Of a DNA stretch of 64,000 bases, positions 24,901 through 36,354 are shown piece by piece (within the stretch, counting starts at the first letter, position 1; every line of letters begins with the position of its first letter). A program made the position numbers and the translations under genes. The stretch comes from Brachionus rotundiformis (Eukaryota; Rotifera; Eurotatoria; Ploima; Brachionidae): the NCBI GenBank assembly GCA_016802295.1, contig JAESIW010000137.1, positions 2,223,318 through 2,287,317 on the forward strand, written 5' to 3'. A model generated the notes under the pieces. That model saw only the letters and a program-made list of their open reading frames with translations, searched no databases and was not told the origin of the DNA.

Positions 24901-25100
24901 GATAGTTTAAAGTCGACAGAGCATAAAATAAATTTCCTACGATTGAAAACTTTTGCTTTGAATGATGCTTAAAAATTAAAAAATTTCCAAATGCTGTTAG
25001 AGCTCCAATTTTCTTGCTATTTAAAGAGCCAGACTTAAACTAAACATTTTATTTTCAATAGATTTTTTAGATAATTTGAAATGATAAAAAACTGATTAAA

Positions 25101-26403
25101 ATGATAGCAATCATTCGAATGTTTAAGTTTATATTTTTTCTTACTTTTGCTTTTGTCACATGTGAGATTGGAACCGATGCAAGTGGTCCAACTGATTCAA
25201 CAACTAGTCTTAATGTAAATAGCAATTTTATTCACCACAATGCTGTGCATCATTCACATCCGAGAATAAACGAGTTAAATGACCATTTTAATGAACAAAT
25301 TTTCATTAATCAGTCGAACAATATTCACATATTGGCAAAACATGGTCAAACAGTCAACTTACCATGTCTTGTTTTCAAACAAAAACATCATGATCTATCA
25401 AATGTAAAAAATTTTTTATATTTAACATCTTATAATTTTAAAAAATATTAATTAAGATTCACACAATATGGAATAAGCTTAATGAAAAACAACGTCCAGT
25501 AGTTCTAAGCATTGGACACCAACAGTTGAAACAAGACATGCGATACAGGATAAGACTGATTAATTTTAACAAGCATGCTAAAAATTCAGATGAACCAGAT
25601 CGTGGTCAAAAGCGATACGCTATTTTGCCCGGACATGTAAGTGACCAACATCTGGACTCAAATTTGGCAACTATAGCCCCCCATTTAAAACACAGATATT
25701 TGATACAAAATTGGCAGCTAGAAATTCGCAAAATAAGCTTCGAAGACGCTGGCACCTATCAATGCTTACTTCCTTTAGTCAAGCCAATTGTCAAAAATAT
25801 CACCCTCCAAGTAGTTCGTAAGTGCTTCTAGAAAAAGTTATTTATTTGTTTCTTTAAATTTAAATTTTTATAAAGCGGATTTAGTTATTGAGCCAAGACA
25901 AGGGAGCTTTAGACAAGATGATAAAATAATTATCAAATGCAAAGCTACTCTGAAATATCCGCCTAAAATGAGCCATAATTTGAACCAAAGACAACAAAAA
26001 CCCAATATCCACTGGTACAAAGAAAATGAAATAATCAAAACTACATCAAGTCGAAGCATTAGCAACAAGCCACCTAAAATTGAGATAGACACTCAACAAG
26101 ACCAGGATGAAAATTTGCTGAATAGTATTTTGACGATCAACAATGCCAAAATAGACGATAGTGGCAAGTATAAGTGTATATATGACAATATTCAAGAACA
26201 AGTCGATGTAAAAGTTATTTATGATTGTAAGTTTTATTTTTTCAAATAAATTTTAAAAATTTTGCTTAATTTTTTATTTTTAAAAATGAGTAGATTATGA
26301 ATACAAGAATTATTTGTCAGACGGCTCGATTTTAAAGACTAATTTGCTTGCAAGTTTAGTAGCGGTTTTTTCTACTCATATTTTGGTTATAATCAGAAAC
26401 TAG
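25101..26403 (+). CDS. secreted, probably GPI-anchored protein with two Ig domains
   Basis: Four exons (25101-25403, 25457-25817, 25876-26226, 26294-26403) give 374 residues. The order is: a signal peptide (MFKFIFFLTFAFVTC), a His/Asn-rich linker, Ig domain 1 from about residue 80 with Cys in VNLPC, Trp in HTIWNKL and DAGTYQC, and Ig domain 2 encoded by exon 3 (IIIKCKAT, NIHWYKEN, DDSGKYKC). A short tail ends in a hydrophobic stretch (LLASLVAVFSTHILVII) followed by only two residues. That tail resembles a GPI-attachment signal rather than a transmembrane helix with a cytoplasmic domain. The Ig2 exon is bounded by phase-1 introns, the classic shuffling module. Ig1 resembles the neuronal Lachesin/IgLON/Dpr-DIP type, so a cell-adhesion or neural recognition role is likely but inferred. 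The linker between signal and Ig1 is unusually long and His-rich. Confidence 0.85.
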
Positions 26404-26756
26404 TTCCACTTGAGAATGCAAAATAAAATATTTATATGAAAGTTTGTCATTCAGAGTTATAACAACCTGGTTCGCCATGACAACAGTAAAATAACGAACT
26501 CGATCGATTAAATTTCGTTTAAATTAAGTTGATTGTTTAAAGCTTTTGAACAATTTTTTTTCAATTTTTGTCCTACCTCTGCTTTTTGTATCGAAAATTT
26601 TTTTTTATATTTTAATTTAAAATTTATTGTAATCTTGTTTTCTTAGTCATATAAAATATTTTTTAAATAAATTCTCTTTTTAAATTCTTTGTTTCCATTA
26701 GAAACTAAAAGGTATTTAATCCCGAATTTTTTTTATTTATTATTTCAGAATTAAAA
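26404..26756. other. spacer between Ig gene and small unknown gene
   Basis: A+T-rich, with no frame or RNA signature. It ends in a good splice-acceptor-like run (TTATTTCAG, ending about 8 nt before the next start codon), which may mark a spliced 5' leader for the following gene. Confidence 0.45.
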
Positions 26757-27185
26757 ATGGAAACTTGGCAAACAATCAAAGACTACATTTCAGGAAGTTA
26801 TTCATTAATAACAAGTGAAGCATGGCAATTGGGTGTTGATACAAAATCAGGCTTTGGTTCTTTGTATACAGATATAGTCGGTAAGTTTAAAGAATTTTGA
26901 AATTAGCCAAATTTTTAAAAAATTTTAATTAAAGCTGAAACATCTGACGTTTTTGTAGACATTGCCAATTCTATAACTTGGGGTCAATCTGAAGAAGAGA
27001 CAGAAAAGGTCGAAACCCCTGTAGAGGAATTGGAATCCAACACAAAGTCGGCCTTTTTGGAAGACGTCAATATTTCCAATCAGGAAAAAATTGAGGTGTT
27101 TGCTGTTGAATCTTTTCCAAATAAAAACAATCCAGAGATCGTCAACTTGAAAGATACTGAAAAAAAAATTGAGAGCAATTTTTAA
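26757..27185 (+). CDS. small unknown two-exon protein
   Basis: I do not recognise this protein. Exon 1 is 26757-26880 (METWQTIKDYISGSYSLITS and onward). The intron starts GTAAGT at 26881. Two acceptors keep the frame: AG at 26934 (54-nt intron, exon 2 from 26935, total 124 residues) or AG at 26958 (78-nt intron, exon 2 from 26959, total 116 residues). The shorter intron fits the usual length in this window. The N-terminal third is mixed polar/aromatic with two Trp; the remainder is acidic (QSEEETEKVETPVEELE) and lacks Cys. There is no signal peptide or transmembrane helix. Supporting features are the strong donor, frame closure across either acceptor, a coding-like composition richer in G+C than its surroundings, and a poly(A) signal near 27464. 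It follows the Ig gene on the same strand but has its own start. Confidence 0.6.
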
Positions 27186-28069
27186 AATGTGTTATGTTAT
27201 AAGATTTATCTAATTTTTTTTTAAAATTTAGGCAAATTTTGAATTTTGCAAGCATTTTTTCTTAAATGATTTATTATCTTAGATTTATGAGATTCTTTGA
27301 ATTGATAAACAATTTTTTTACTATTAATTGTTTTAGCTTACGATTTTTTATCATTATAAAAAATCTGTAGTCTCTTAGGCTTTATAATTGTTCTTATATT
27401 TTTTACTATTTCTAAAATATTGCGATGAATTAATTTTTTTCAAAATAATTTATTCAGCAAAGAAATAAAATATTTTTATTTAGTTTTTTTTTTAATAAAT
27501 GAATGAATTATATGTTGCTTGTCACCTATATTTGTAATTGTTAATTGGCACAATTCAAATGAAGCAAATTTTTTCAAATCAATTTATAATTAATCATTTT
27601 CATAGAATATTTATCAAAATTTTTTATACCCATTTAAAATAAACTGTCTCATTTATTTAACTCATAGTTTTTTGATTATAGAAAATATAATTTTAATTAC
27701 AGACCATAATATTTTTAAGCTTATTTTTTTTGAAAAAATTGATAAATATTAAAATGGTAGAAGTAGTATGAGCTAATAGAACTACGACTTGGACTGTGTT
27801 CAAGTAAACCCTAAACACTTCTAAAGAGGTGAAGTAGAAAAAATTAAATTGTCTGTTTATTCCAAATAATCGAGATTGTATAATAAAATTAAATTTTGTT
27901 TTAAAAATATTTTATTTTCCTTCTAAAAAAAGGCTTTTTTATGAAATGAACCTTGTATTTTTTTATTTTTAGTGTTCATACAAGCAGATTTATCTTTTCT
28001 AAATTGGAATTTTTTGACTTCTGGATGAAATCTGACTTGTGTTTGAAAATTGGTCATATAGCATAAATA
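27186..28069. other. intergenic, AT-rich
   Basis: Holds the 3' flank of the small unknown gene, including AATAAA near 27464, and otherwise nothing I can support. Confidence 0.45.
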
Positions 28070-28585
28070 AAACCCCTGATCTCTGGAAACAATGACCACT
28101 CGTTGTTTTGTTCTTTAAAAACATTAAAACCATGGGCTCATGGCATATTCTAGATGTGGTTTAATATTAGAAGCATCTGACATTTTTTCGTGATTTTTTG
28201 ATCCAAAATAATTTTTAAATATTTGTAGAAATTTTACTGTATATTAAGCTTTTTTTAAAATAAACATAAAATCTTCTAATTCTTAAAAAATTGATTTATA
28301 TTAAAATCTGTTCAAAAGATATGAGGATTTAAAATTTCTAAAAACAAGTCAAAATTAGTCGTTTGATGCTCCTAGTATTAAAGAGGGATTTGTGCAGCAT
28401 TTATTTTGTCAAGTAATTTTAAAGATTTTCTGATCCATTTCCAAAATGGTATTCAATTTCACAGGACTTGGTCTTATTAAAAAGTCATACTAATTCTATC
28501 ATTTTTTCAAAATATTCCTAGATCCTTTTCAACAAATGTTTTAGCTAAAGGCTGCATTTTGCCGTTGTTTTTGCTTGATTATTTA
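28070..28585 (-). mobile_element. decayed LINE reverse-transcriptase remnant
   Basis: On the minus strand the conceptual translation shows two landmarks of non-LTR retrotransposon polymerases in the right order. EKDLGIF (about 28510-28530) is the KDLGI motif, and KPHLEYAMSPW (about 28138-28170) is the RPHLEY...W motif of the thumb region. Between them are several stops and frame changes, so it is non-functional. It lies just downstream of NCBP1's 3' end on the same strand. The family (CR1/Jockey-like) is only a guess. Confidence 0.7.
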
Positions 28586-28743
28586 ATCTTTTATTATCAT
28601 TTAATGTATTTAATAAAAATTAAATAAAATTTTGAAACTTTTTATTTAACAATTTGAAAATTTCAAAATTATTATTAAACAGTTAACAAATTCTAGATAA
28701 ACAACAGTGTAATCTTGATTAAAAAATTGAATATTTAAAGTTT

Positions 28744-31601
28744 TTATTCTTTAAAAGAGGAATACATTTTGAACAAGTCGACAAAATACTTATTAGTATT
28801 CACTGTAAAAAATTGATTTTTTATTTCTTTTAAATATGGTAATATTTCTTCGTTGTGCTAAATTTTTGTAAAAATTAAAATTTATTCTACCATCATTAAC
28901 TAATTGATACATACCGTTAATAAGAAATCTTCAAATCTTTCCGAGACCCATTTGAACCAATTGGGACTATTGAATGTTTCACCTTGTTCGACATTTTCGA
29001 TTTTAAGTTCTACTTTAGCTAAATAATCGGACAATATAGCGAAAAAATTCTCAATTATTATAAAAAATAAATTCTTTTGCTGTTCCTTTAGGGTGCTTAG
29101 AGTGGTCAACTTGTACTCCAATTCTTCTTCGGTGATTTCGTTCTGGACCTTTTGAAAAATTAAAATCTAAATACAGCTAGTCTTGGAGAATTTGGAGCCG
29201 ATAACTTACAGAATCCGCGTTCAAGTCGGATTTCTTGTACTTGTCACTTAAACTTTGGTATTCCAATCTGAGTTTTTCAACTTGTTTGTTCATTCTATTA
29301 ATGCTTGAGTGCATTATTTCCCATACATAAAAACATGTAAAATCATTTCTCATTTTTTCTGAGAATACCCATTTGGCAATGGTTGAGCACTCGACAATTT
29401 GAGTTTTTAACATCTTGTCAGCTAAAACTACAATCATTTGGCGGTGATTTTTCCACACATCATGCAATGAATCCAGAACAATCAACTGAGACTTTTCGCT
29501 ATCGACCAGCATCTTGAAAATCATGTGATATTTAGCCAAAGCGGCAAACGTGTGACTAAATGATTTGCAGCCAAAAAAGAGTAAAGTCGAAGTGAATACT
29601 TCGACTTTAAGCGGATTTATTTCAACCTCACCACCACCAGCATCATTGTCAGCAATGTCTCTCAAAGCAGAAAATACATCCTCAGGAATAGCTCTTTCTC
29701 TAAACAGCTCAAGTAGTCTGTTAGCTACGGGAGTACCCTCAAGATCGGCTGCTTCATCCGACACATACTTATAAGTTGGTTTTGGATTTTGCGGCACCAG
29801 AGTGCTCATTGATTCTGGAACAAAATCAGCTATTCTCTGATGGTAAGCCAAGCGCATACATCTAATTAGGGTTTCGCGTAAAAATTTATTCTTTGGCGCC
29901 TCAAGGCTTTCATTAGCGCAGTCCTTCCAGTCCTCCCAAGACCATTTAAATTGAAAATTGCTCAAATGGTACGAAAACCAATTAGAAAACCTTTCGACAC
30001 ACACGGTCTTCATGGTATCTATTCTTTCGAAAAACAATTCAGTTGCCTGTGCAAGGACTATAGGCATGTAGTTTGGTTGAAGCTTGCATAATTCAAGCAA
30101 GAGAGAGCCGTAAAAAATTTCCAAGTGTGTTGGTCTAGGCAGTGAAAACAACTGGGCAAAAATTACCTCAACTATCATGTAGTTTAATGGAATTCGATTG
30201 GTAAGTGGAAGTTGAATGAGCCTATTGGCACAAAGCTTTCTATCCAAGTAGTAGGTATTTATTACTGAATGCAGTTGTTCCTCGACCAGAAAGCGTTCTA
30301 TAGAATGACCACCTGGAAGGATAAATTCTTCTGGTACATCTGTATAGTCGAACATTCTAAACACCACTCGAGGTAATGGGTACAATGTTTCAGGATTATA
30401 CTCAGGTGGGATTATTAGAGGAAAATCGTGAAGGGTAGAATTTTTAAAGCTTGCTTCAAATGACACATAGGGTCGAATGATTTGAGATTCTTTCCAGTCA
30501 TTTTCTTCCAACTTTTTTATTTGTATCCACAAGCAATCGAGATACTTTAATATAAAATAAATTTAAAAAAAATTTTATAAATACTGCATTTACGTCTTCT
30601 TGAGGATGAGGATCATCCGCCGACCAGACTTTTAACAAAGATAAGTGCTCTTTTTTTCTATTTCTTAAATTTAAATTAAAATTAGTTTTTTTATTAAGTT
30701 CATTTTTAAATTTTAATTTTTTGTTTTAATAAACTTTAAAATTAATTAAAAATAAAAAGTTGATGTTGGTAAACTTTCTTACTCTAAATAAGACTTGATT
30801 GTGTCCAAAATTTCGTCCAATTCAGGTCCATGTTGTTCATACAATATTCTACCATTCCAGGGAATTGATGACAAAATACAGTATACATAAAAGTCGGTTC
30901 GTACCTTAATTAAATTTTAATTAAGGTAATTAAGGTAGTTGAATTAATTGTATTTATTTACCTGTGGCGAGCTCTGTTCATGTGTAAGATCGAGCATCTT
31001 TTCGTATATGTTTAATACCGACTTAGCATTTAAAACTTTTACATTAATCAAATCAGATATGAATCTGAGCAAAATATGGACTGCAGAAAATTGGGCCTGG
31101 TTCAAATATTGCCTTAGACTAGTGGCCAAATTATCCAAAAACTTAATTGGAATTTATTATTTAAGCTAAGAGATTTATTTTTTCAATTATACTTCTTCCA
31201 CAAAATCAGGATTCTTGGAATTCAAGAGTCCCAAAAGAGTCGAGTAGATTGTTAATTTTTCCGGCAACCTGGAGCATTCAAGGAGTATTTCGATTATGTT
31301 TTTTTGCTTTTCACCAATTTGGTCAAGAACAAAGTTTGCTGTTGACTCAATATTGGATTCAACTGAATAGCCTCCTATCTTGAGAAACAAATATTTTATT
31401 TTAAAAATTCAAAAATCATAACATTACTCTATTTTTGTCATTTAATTCTCCGACTCTGAAAAGATAAGTCTCGAGCTCTTCCTCAACCGAAACATGGCCG
31501 CCATCAGATCTGAATCTCTTATTTTCTTCTTCATATCCTGGTTCTTCTGTGTGACGGCGTTTTCTACTATAGAAATTTTGATTGTATCTGTTGTGAGACA
31601 T
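28744..31601 (-). CDS. NCBP1: nuclear cap-binding protein subunit 1 (CBP80)
   Basis: Eight exons on the minus strand (31601-31428, 31378-31193, 31141-30962, 30904-30783, 30663-30594, 30544-29210, 29148-28915, 28857-28744) encode 804 residues, against 790 in human. CBP80 partners with CBP20 to bind the m7G cap of nuclear RNAs and links capping to splicing, export and decay. The N-terminus has a basic, NLS-like RKRRH stretch. The first MIF4G domain includes LPEKLTIYSTLLGLLN and RFISDLINVKV. Highly conserved blocks follow: RVVFRMFDYTD, LQPNYMPIVLAQATE, NWFSYHLSNFQFKWSWEDW, AYHQRI and KSFSHTFAALAKYH. The C-terminal exon is less conserved and its placement rests on frame and splice sites. The 3' acceptor of the intron before exon 4 lies within an 11-bp perfect palindrome. 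The start used is the second possible one (MSHNRYNQ); an upstream in-frame TTG is not used. Confidence 0.95.
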
Positions 31602-33018
31602 TGTGCTAATTATCAAGACTTGATATAATTTTTATTTAATTTTGTCAATTTGAATAAATGCGCTTAAATGAGTTTATCTCTAAGACTTTAAATAACTAAT
31701 AATTTTCACCATTTTTAGAAGCACTGAAAGGAGACAGTGATTATGTCTTAATTAAAAAAAACTAACAAAATGTTATAAACTATTTATTAAAATATATAAT
31801 TAGATAAATAGATTAATTTTTTGATTTATTGAATAATTACTTTGAAATTTAAATATAGATTAATAGTCAACTATTGCTTTTTTTTCTTGAAAAAAAAACT
31901 CTAAAATCATTTAATTTAAATTAATCCTGTTAAAATTATTATTTATCTATCATTAAACAACAAAACTTAGGCTATAAAACAATGTCGCAAAAGTAAAGCT
32001 GGTAAACGGAAGCCATTATTGGAGAAATGAGTGAACTAAAAATCCTAAACAGAAAGCCTGGGGAGGTTTGTTAACACACACATATCTGATAGATTAACAA
32101 ATCATAGGTTTTATAGAAGAAAAAACTCAGAACCATTGAGTCAATGTATTGAAAATAAAAGACTGAAGTGGTTTTGGCATGTACTTATGATGAAAAGAAT
32201 ACATATACCAAATAGAACACTAGAGGACATCTTAAGAGCGTCATAAAGTAGGACAAGAAAGAGCTCGCCGAAATGTAGATTAAATGAGGGGAAGTAGTAA
32301 AGCATAGATTTAAGTGGAAAAAGAAAATTTTTTAGAAAATATCATTTTAATAAACTTAATTATTTTAATTAACTATTTTTAAATTAAATCTACTAGAATT
32401 TACAAATATATTTTTTTTCAAGAAAAAGTTATAAGTCTTAAATTTGGCCACAATAGAATAAAACTAAAACATTTTAAAATAAATCTTTTAAATTAAATTG
32501 CTGTTGATAAGTTTGTCATTTTTTGGTAAAATCATAGAACCAACTAAAATGCTCCAAAATATTTTTGATGTTTTATTTTAAAAACGAAAGAAATTTCATT
32601 TAAGAGAAATATGATAATCTTATTTTAAATTAGTTTAAAGAAAAAAATTTTATTAAAAATTTTTTATTTTACCAAATATTAGATGAAGTAAAAATATTAA
32701 AAACTTAAGAAAAAAATGAACTTTGTGAAAAAAGACAAGACGATAAAACTACTCAATTAATTTAATTTTAGATGACTTTAAAATACGACCAAAGCTCGAA
32801 AAAAAAAAACTTTTGAAAAAACAAACAATTATAGCACAATTGCTAAACAAGTTGAGCTAACTCGTTTAGTAAATTTTGGTAGAATCTTTCTGATAGACTA
32901 TCTCTTACAAGCTATATTTTTTTATTATTATTATTTATAAATTGTTTAAATTAAAATATTCTTCTTGAACATTTTTTTATTTTTATATCGCCCATATTTT
33001 AAAATAAAAAATAAAAGT
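31602..33018. other. intergenic between NCBP1 and PPP4R1
   Basis: About 1.4 kb, A+T-rich. The only recognisable content is a LINE-like remnant on the plus strand around 32103-32285, listed separately. Confidence 0.5.
32103..32285 (+). mobile_element. LINE 3'-end remnant (RRLxWFGHV-type peptide)
   Basis: The plus-strand translation reads HRFYRRKNSEPLSQ, then KRLKWFWHVLMM and RIHIPNRTLEDIL, before a stop. This matches the C-terminal pattern of many LINE polymerases (R-R-L-R-W-F-G-H-V-x-R-M ... R-x-P). The stop and a local composition less AT-rich than the flanks indicate an old, inactive fragment. It is of a different lineage or region from the remnants at 28070 and 57149. Confidence 0.65.
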
Positions 33019-36000
33019 CTAATTTAAAACAATTTCTTCGGTTGAATTTGTATTCGATATATCACTAGTACTAGCTGGCTGTTGGTCAGTTTCAATAACT
33101 TGGTTCATTTCGTCATCATCGTCAATATCATTTTCCAAATTAACTATTTTTAATTGATTTATTTTGGTCTTATCTATTATCTCATCTTCGTCATCATCGT
33201 CATCTTCTTCGTCTTGGCTCATTTTCTCCTCGAGTCTCTGGTTTGTTTCGGACGAATTAGATATGTCCATACTGTTAGCACTATCTAGGCCAGTTTTGTT
33301 TTCATCATTTCGGATTGAAGCGCTGCTCATATTACTTGAATTCGGAAAGTAGCTTCTCACATCACTGTCCGAATCCGAGCTTAAAACTTGTACGGAAAGC
33401 TCTAGTTCGCCGACCAAGGCGCTTTTTCCCGACAAAAAAAGCTCATGATTTAATATGTATTTGGTCAAGACACGGGCGACTAGAACCCTTATATTTGGTA
33501 CTTTTTCATTTCGGTACTGTAACAATTTTGGTAGAAAATCTCTGGTAAATAGCTCGAAATCATTGTATGCTTTGGTGGCCAATATTTGCTCGCATATCAT
33601 TACATAAAGTTGTCTGAGTGTCCACTTTTCGCTATTGCCAAGTATGCGAACCACGTCGTCAATGAAATTACGACGAAGATCTTGTCTTTTATTTATCTCA
33701 AATTGTCTCAATATTTCTACCAAAGCTTTTGTGGCAGTGACTCTAACTTCAGCAATTCTGTCCAAAGCGAGTATAAAAGCTACAGGCTGTACAAATTGAG
33801 CGAGACATTCAGGTGGAAAAAGCTCACAAAATTGGCTCATTTGTAAACAAAGCTCATTTCTAAATCTCCAGTTTCGTTGGTTATCCATTTTAAGAAAATC
33901 GTTCAATTTAGGCATATAGGCCTGGCGGTATTCCATGGACAATACATTCAGAAATTTGGTCAAATTTGAAACAATACCAATTCGAACCTCATCTACATCT
34001 TTTATATAGCTGTCGAACACAGGCACTAAGTCTATTTGAGTATTTTCTGTGCCAAGAATAATCGCCAATTCGTGTATCGAATAGGCCAATGTTTGTCTCA
34101 CTTTCCAGCTCAAGTCTTCGGACAATTTTTTGTACAAGTTTTTCAAAAATTTCCAATACTTAACACCCAATGTTAAAGCAATTGCTGGAAAATTATATGC
34201 ACAATTATAGTTCATTTCTGAATCAAGACTATTTTGAGTATTTATTTCAACCATGGTAACATAATAGCTCAGTAGAATGGATGGTACTATTTCCTGCTCT
34301 AGTTCTTTGCTTATTTGCTGAATTAAAGTTAACAGACTTGGTTGAGTAACAACCTGTTGATTCAAATTTGTTGTCGAACCATAAAGACTTGATCTGTTTG
34401 CATCGCTCAGATTATTAAGTAACTTGGTCAAAGTGGGAGTGGCATCATCGGCATTTGGCTCAATGGCGGTCTGTATACTGTCGTCGATTGATGGTAGCGA
34501 GTTGCGCCAATACATAAAATTCGAATATTCGGTTTCTTTTGGAGGCTCGGGTTTTTCTTCCGATTTGACTTCAATTACTGGCTCTGTCAGCTTACTTTGT
34601 TCTGATTCACTCAGTGCAAACGTAGCTATAAATGGTCCAAGTGATTTATAGGCAGATATTTTTACCCAGCGCGAGTTATCTTCCATCAAGCGAGTAAAGT
34701 ATTCAGTAAGAATTGTTTCTCTGGTTTTTCGGGAGCAAGTTTCAGCAAATAATGAAAATTGGTCCGCACAAACTTTACGGATTGCCCAAACTTGGTCTTT
34801 CATGAATTCGCAAAAATTCGGAAGCTTTATTTTTAATAAAAAACAAAATTAAATTATTTCAAAATTGTTTAAAATTCATTAAGTCAAAATTAATAAAATT
34901 AAATTAAATATTTTATATGTAAAAGTGACTTGATGAATTTTTTTTATAATTAAAATTTACCAAATGAGTTTCAACATTTTCAGAGGATATTATGTTGGCT
35001 ATTTCGGAAATATATGTGGCACATGTCTTTGATTTTAAATAGTTTAATTTTAATAAATTAGTTTTGATAAAGAATACTTTTCGTGTGTGGAAAACTGGAC
35101 TGACACAAAGGCGACAAAAAGGCTCAAGAAAATATTTGGTTGTTAACTCACGACCTATTAGTGGGGCTAGTTTGCCAAAAAGCTAAAATATGTATTTATT
35201 TTAAACATTATGAACAATAATTAACAACAATAAAGACTAACAGTAATGCAATCAATGTGAAAATCTTCATTATTTTCTTTAACAAGACTTAACAAACACG
35301 GAATTATGATTTGTTCTATTTGACCTAAAGATAAAAAATTTAAAATTTTCAAAAATTTTTTTTTCGTAGTCTCTACGATTGTCAACAAGCTGTTTTTCCA
35401 CTATGTTTAGCAAAGCAGATGAGGCACATTTTTTTACTTGATATGCTGTTTCAGGCATTAGATCACTGATCAGCACAGTCAGCTGATTTACCATGTTGAA
35501 GTCCTCGGTAAAATCGACAGAGATTGTATTTTGCTCAGTGTACAAAAAATGAATTACATTTTGGATTTGGTCTAACCACAAGGAGCGCAACAACACGTCC
35601 GAGTAGAAACAGTATTTTCTCAGATAGTAAAATACTCGGACATAGTCCTCTTGAGCTGCTGAGAATTCTAATGCAGGAAGTACGTATTTAGATGCGGATT
35701 CACTTTTAAAAAATTTACTTTATTATTTATGTAAAAATTAAAATAAAAGAATAATAAATTTTAGTCATTTTTAGTTTGCACTTAGAGACTCTGTTTTTAT
35801 TTAGTAAAATAAGTCAATCATGAAAAGATAAATTTACCTTGTAGCTAAATTTTACATTCTTTTAAAAATAACTTTTTTATATTTATTATGAATTAAAACA
35901 AAAAGAAAAGTGAGATACGAAATTTTTTAAATTCGGTTCTTACATGTTTGATGGAGTCGGACTTTCGCAGAGTTTGCATAATTTCTCGAAAGGGTTTAAG

Positions 36001-36354
36001 GCGTCAAAAGCTTCTTCATCGCCGGTATTGTAGCCGTAGGACATTGTCTTATTTTCTTCGCTCGAATCAGCTTGCTGGATTTGGTACTCGTTTGAGTTAG
36101 ATATTGAAAATAAATCTATCATTTCTGATAAAATAAAATTTTTCTTTTTAAACAAAAATATTAAAAGATATCTAACTGTTGTAGGCGTCTTCTTCTTGGT
36201 CATTTTCAGGTTTTTCTTCATCGGTCTTGTGCTCGTCAGTTTGTTCTGCTTGAATTTGATTATCCGATGCTGGGTCTTCTTCTCTTTGCGCTTGTTCACC
36301 AGACTGGCCAAGTTGGGTGTTCAAACAATGTTCAAGTAACTCGGATATGTTCAT
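33019..36354 (-). CDS. PPP4R1: protein phosphatase 4 regulatory subunit 1
   Basis: Seven exons on the minus strand (36354-36177, 36124-35944, 35702-35377, 35324-35242, 35182-35078, 35026-34961, 34824-33019) encode 914 residues, against ~950 in human. PPP4R1 is a HEAT-repeat scaffold that targets the PP4 catalytic subunit, for example in restraining NF-kB signalling. An acidic, Gln/Glu-rich N-terminus precedes HEAT repeats. Diagnostic blocks are VWAIRKVCADQF, SRWVKISAYKSLGPFIATFA, a variable acidic linker with FMYWRNSLPSID, then WKVRQTLAYSIHELAIILG, DVDEVRIGIV, NWRFRNELC and VPNIRVLVARVL. The last ~90 residues are strongly acidic with a run of Asp/Glu. Most introns are ~50 nt; the one after exon 2 is 241 nt. 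The donor after exon 4 (GTTAGT) and that after exon 3 (GTAGAG) are slightly non-consensus, but the reading frame and homology require them. Confidence 0.94.

Larger units (their letters stand above)
14914..25100. other. 10 kb AT-rich region, no gene supported
   Basis: More than 10 kb without a coding frame I can link to a family. Open stretches reach only about 60 codons and look random. Local oddities are a perfect 8-bp hairpin at 17286-17309, a GC-rich patch with GGCGCGCGGCC near 16400, a TG microsatellite at 21911-21935, and two weakly similar patches beginning CAGCCTGT near 21330 and 22842. I see no tRNA, rRNA or CRISPR signature. The stretch could hold long introns, enhancers or decayed transposons that reading alone cannot resolve. 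Confidence 0.5.
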
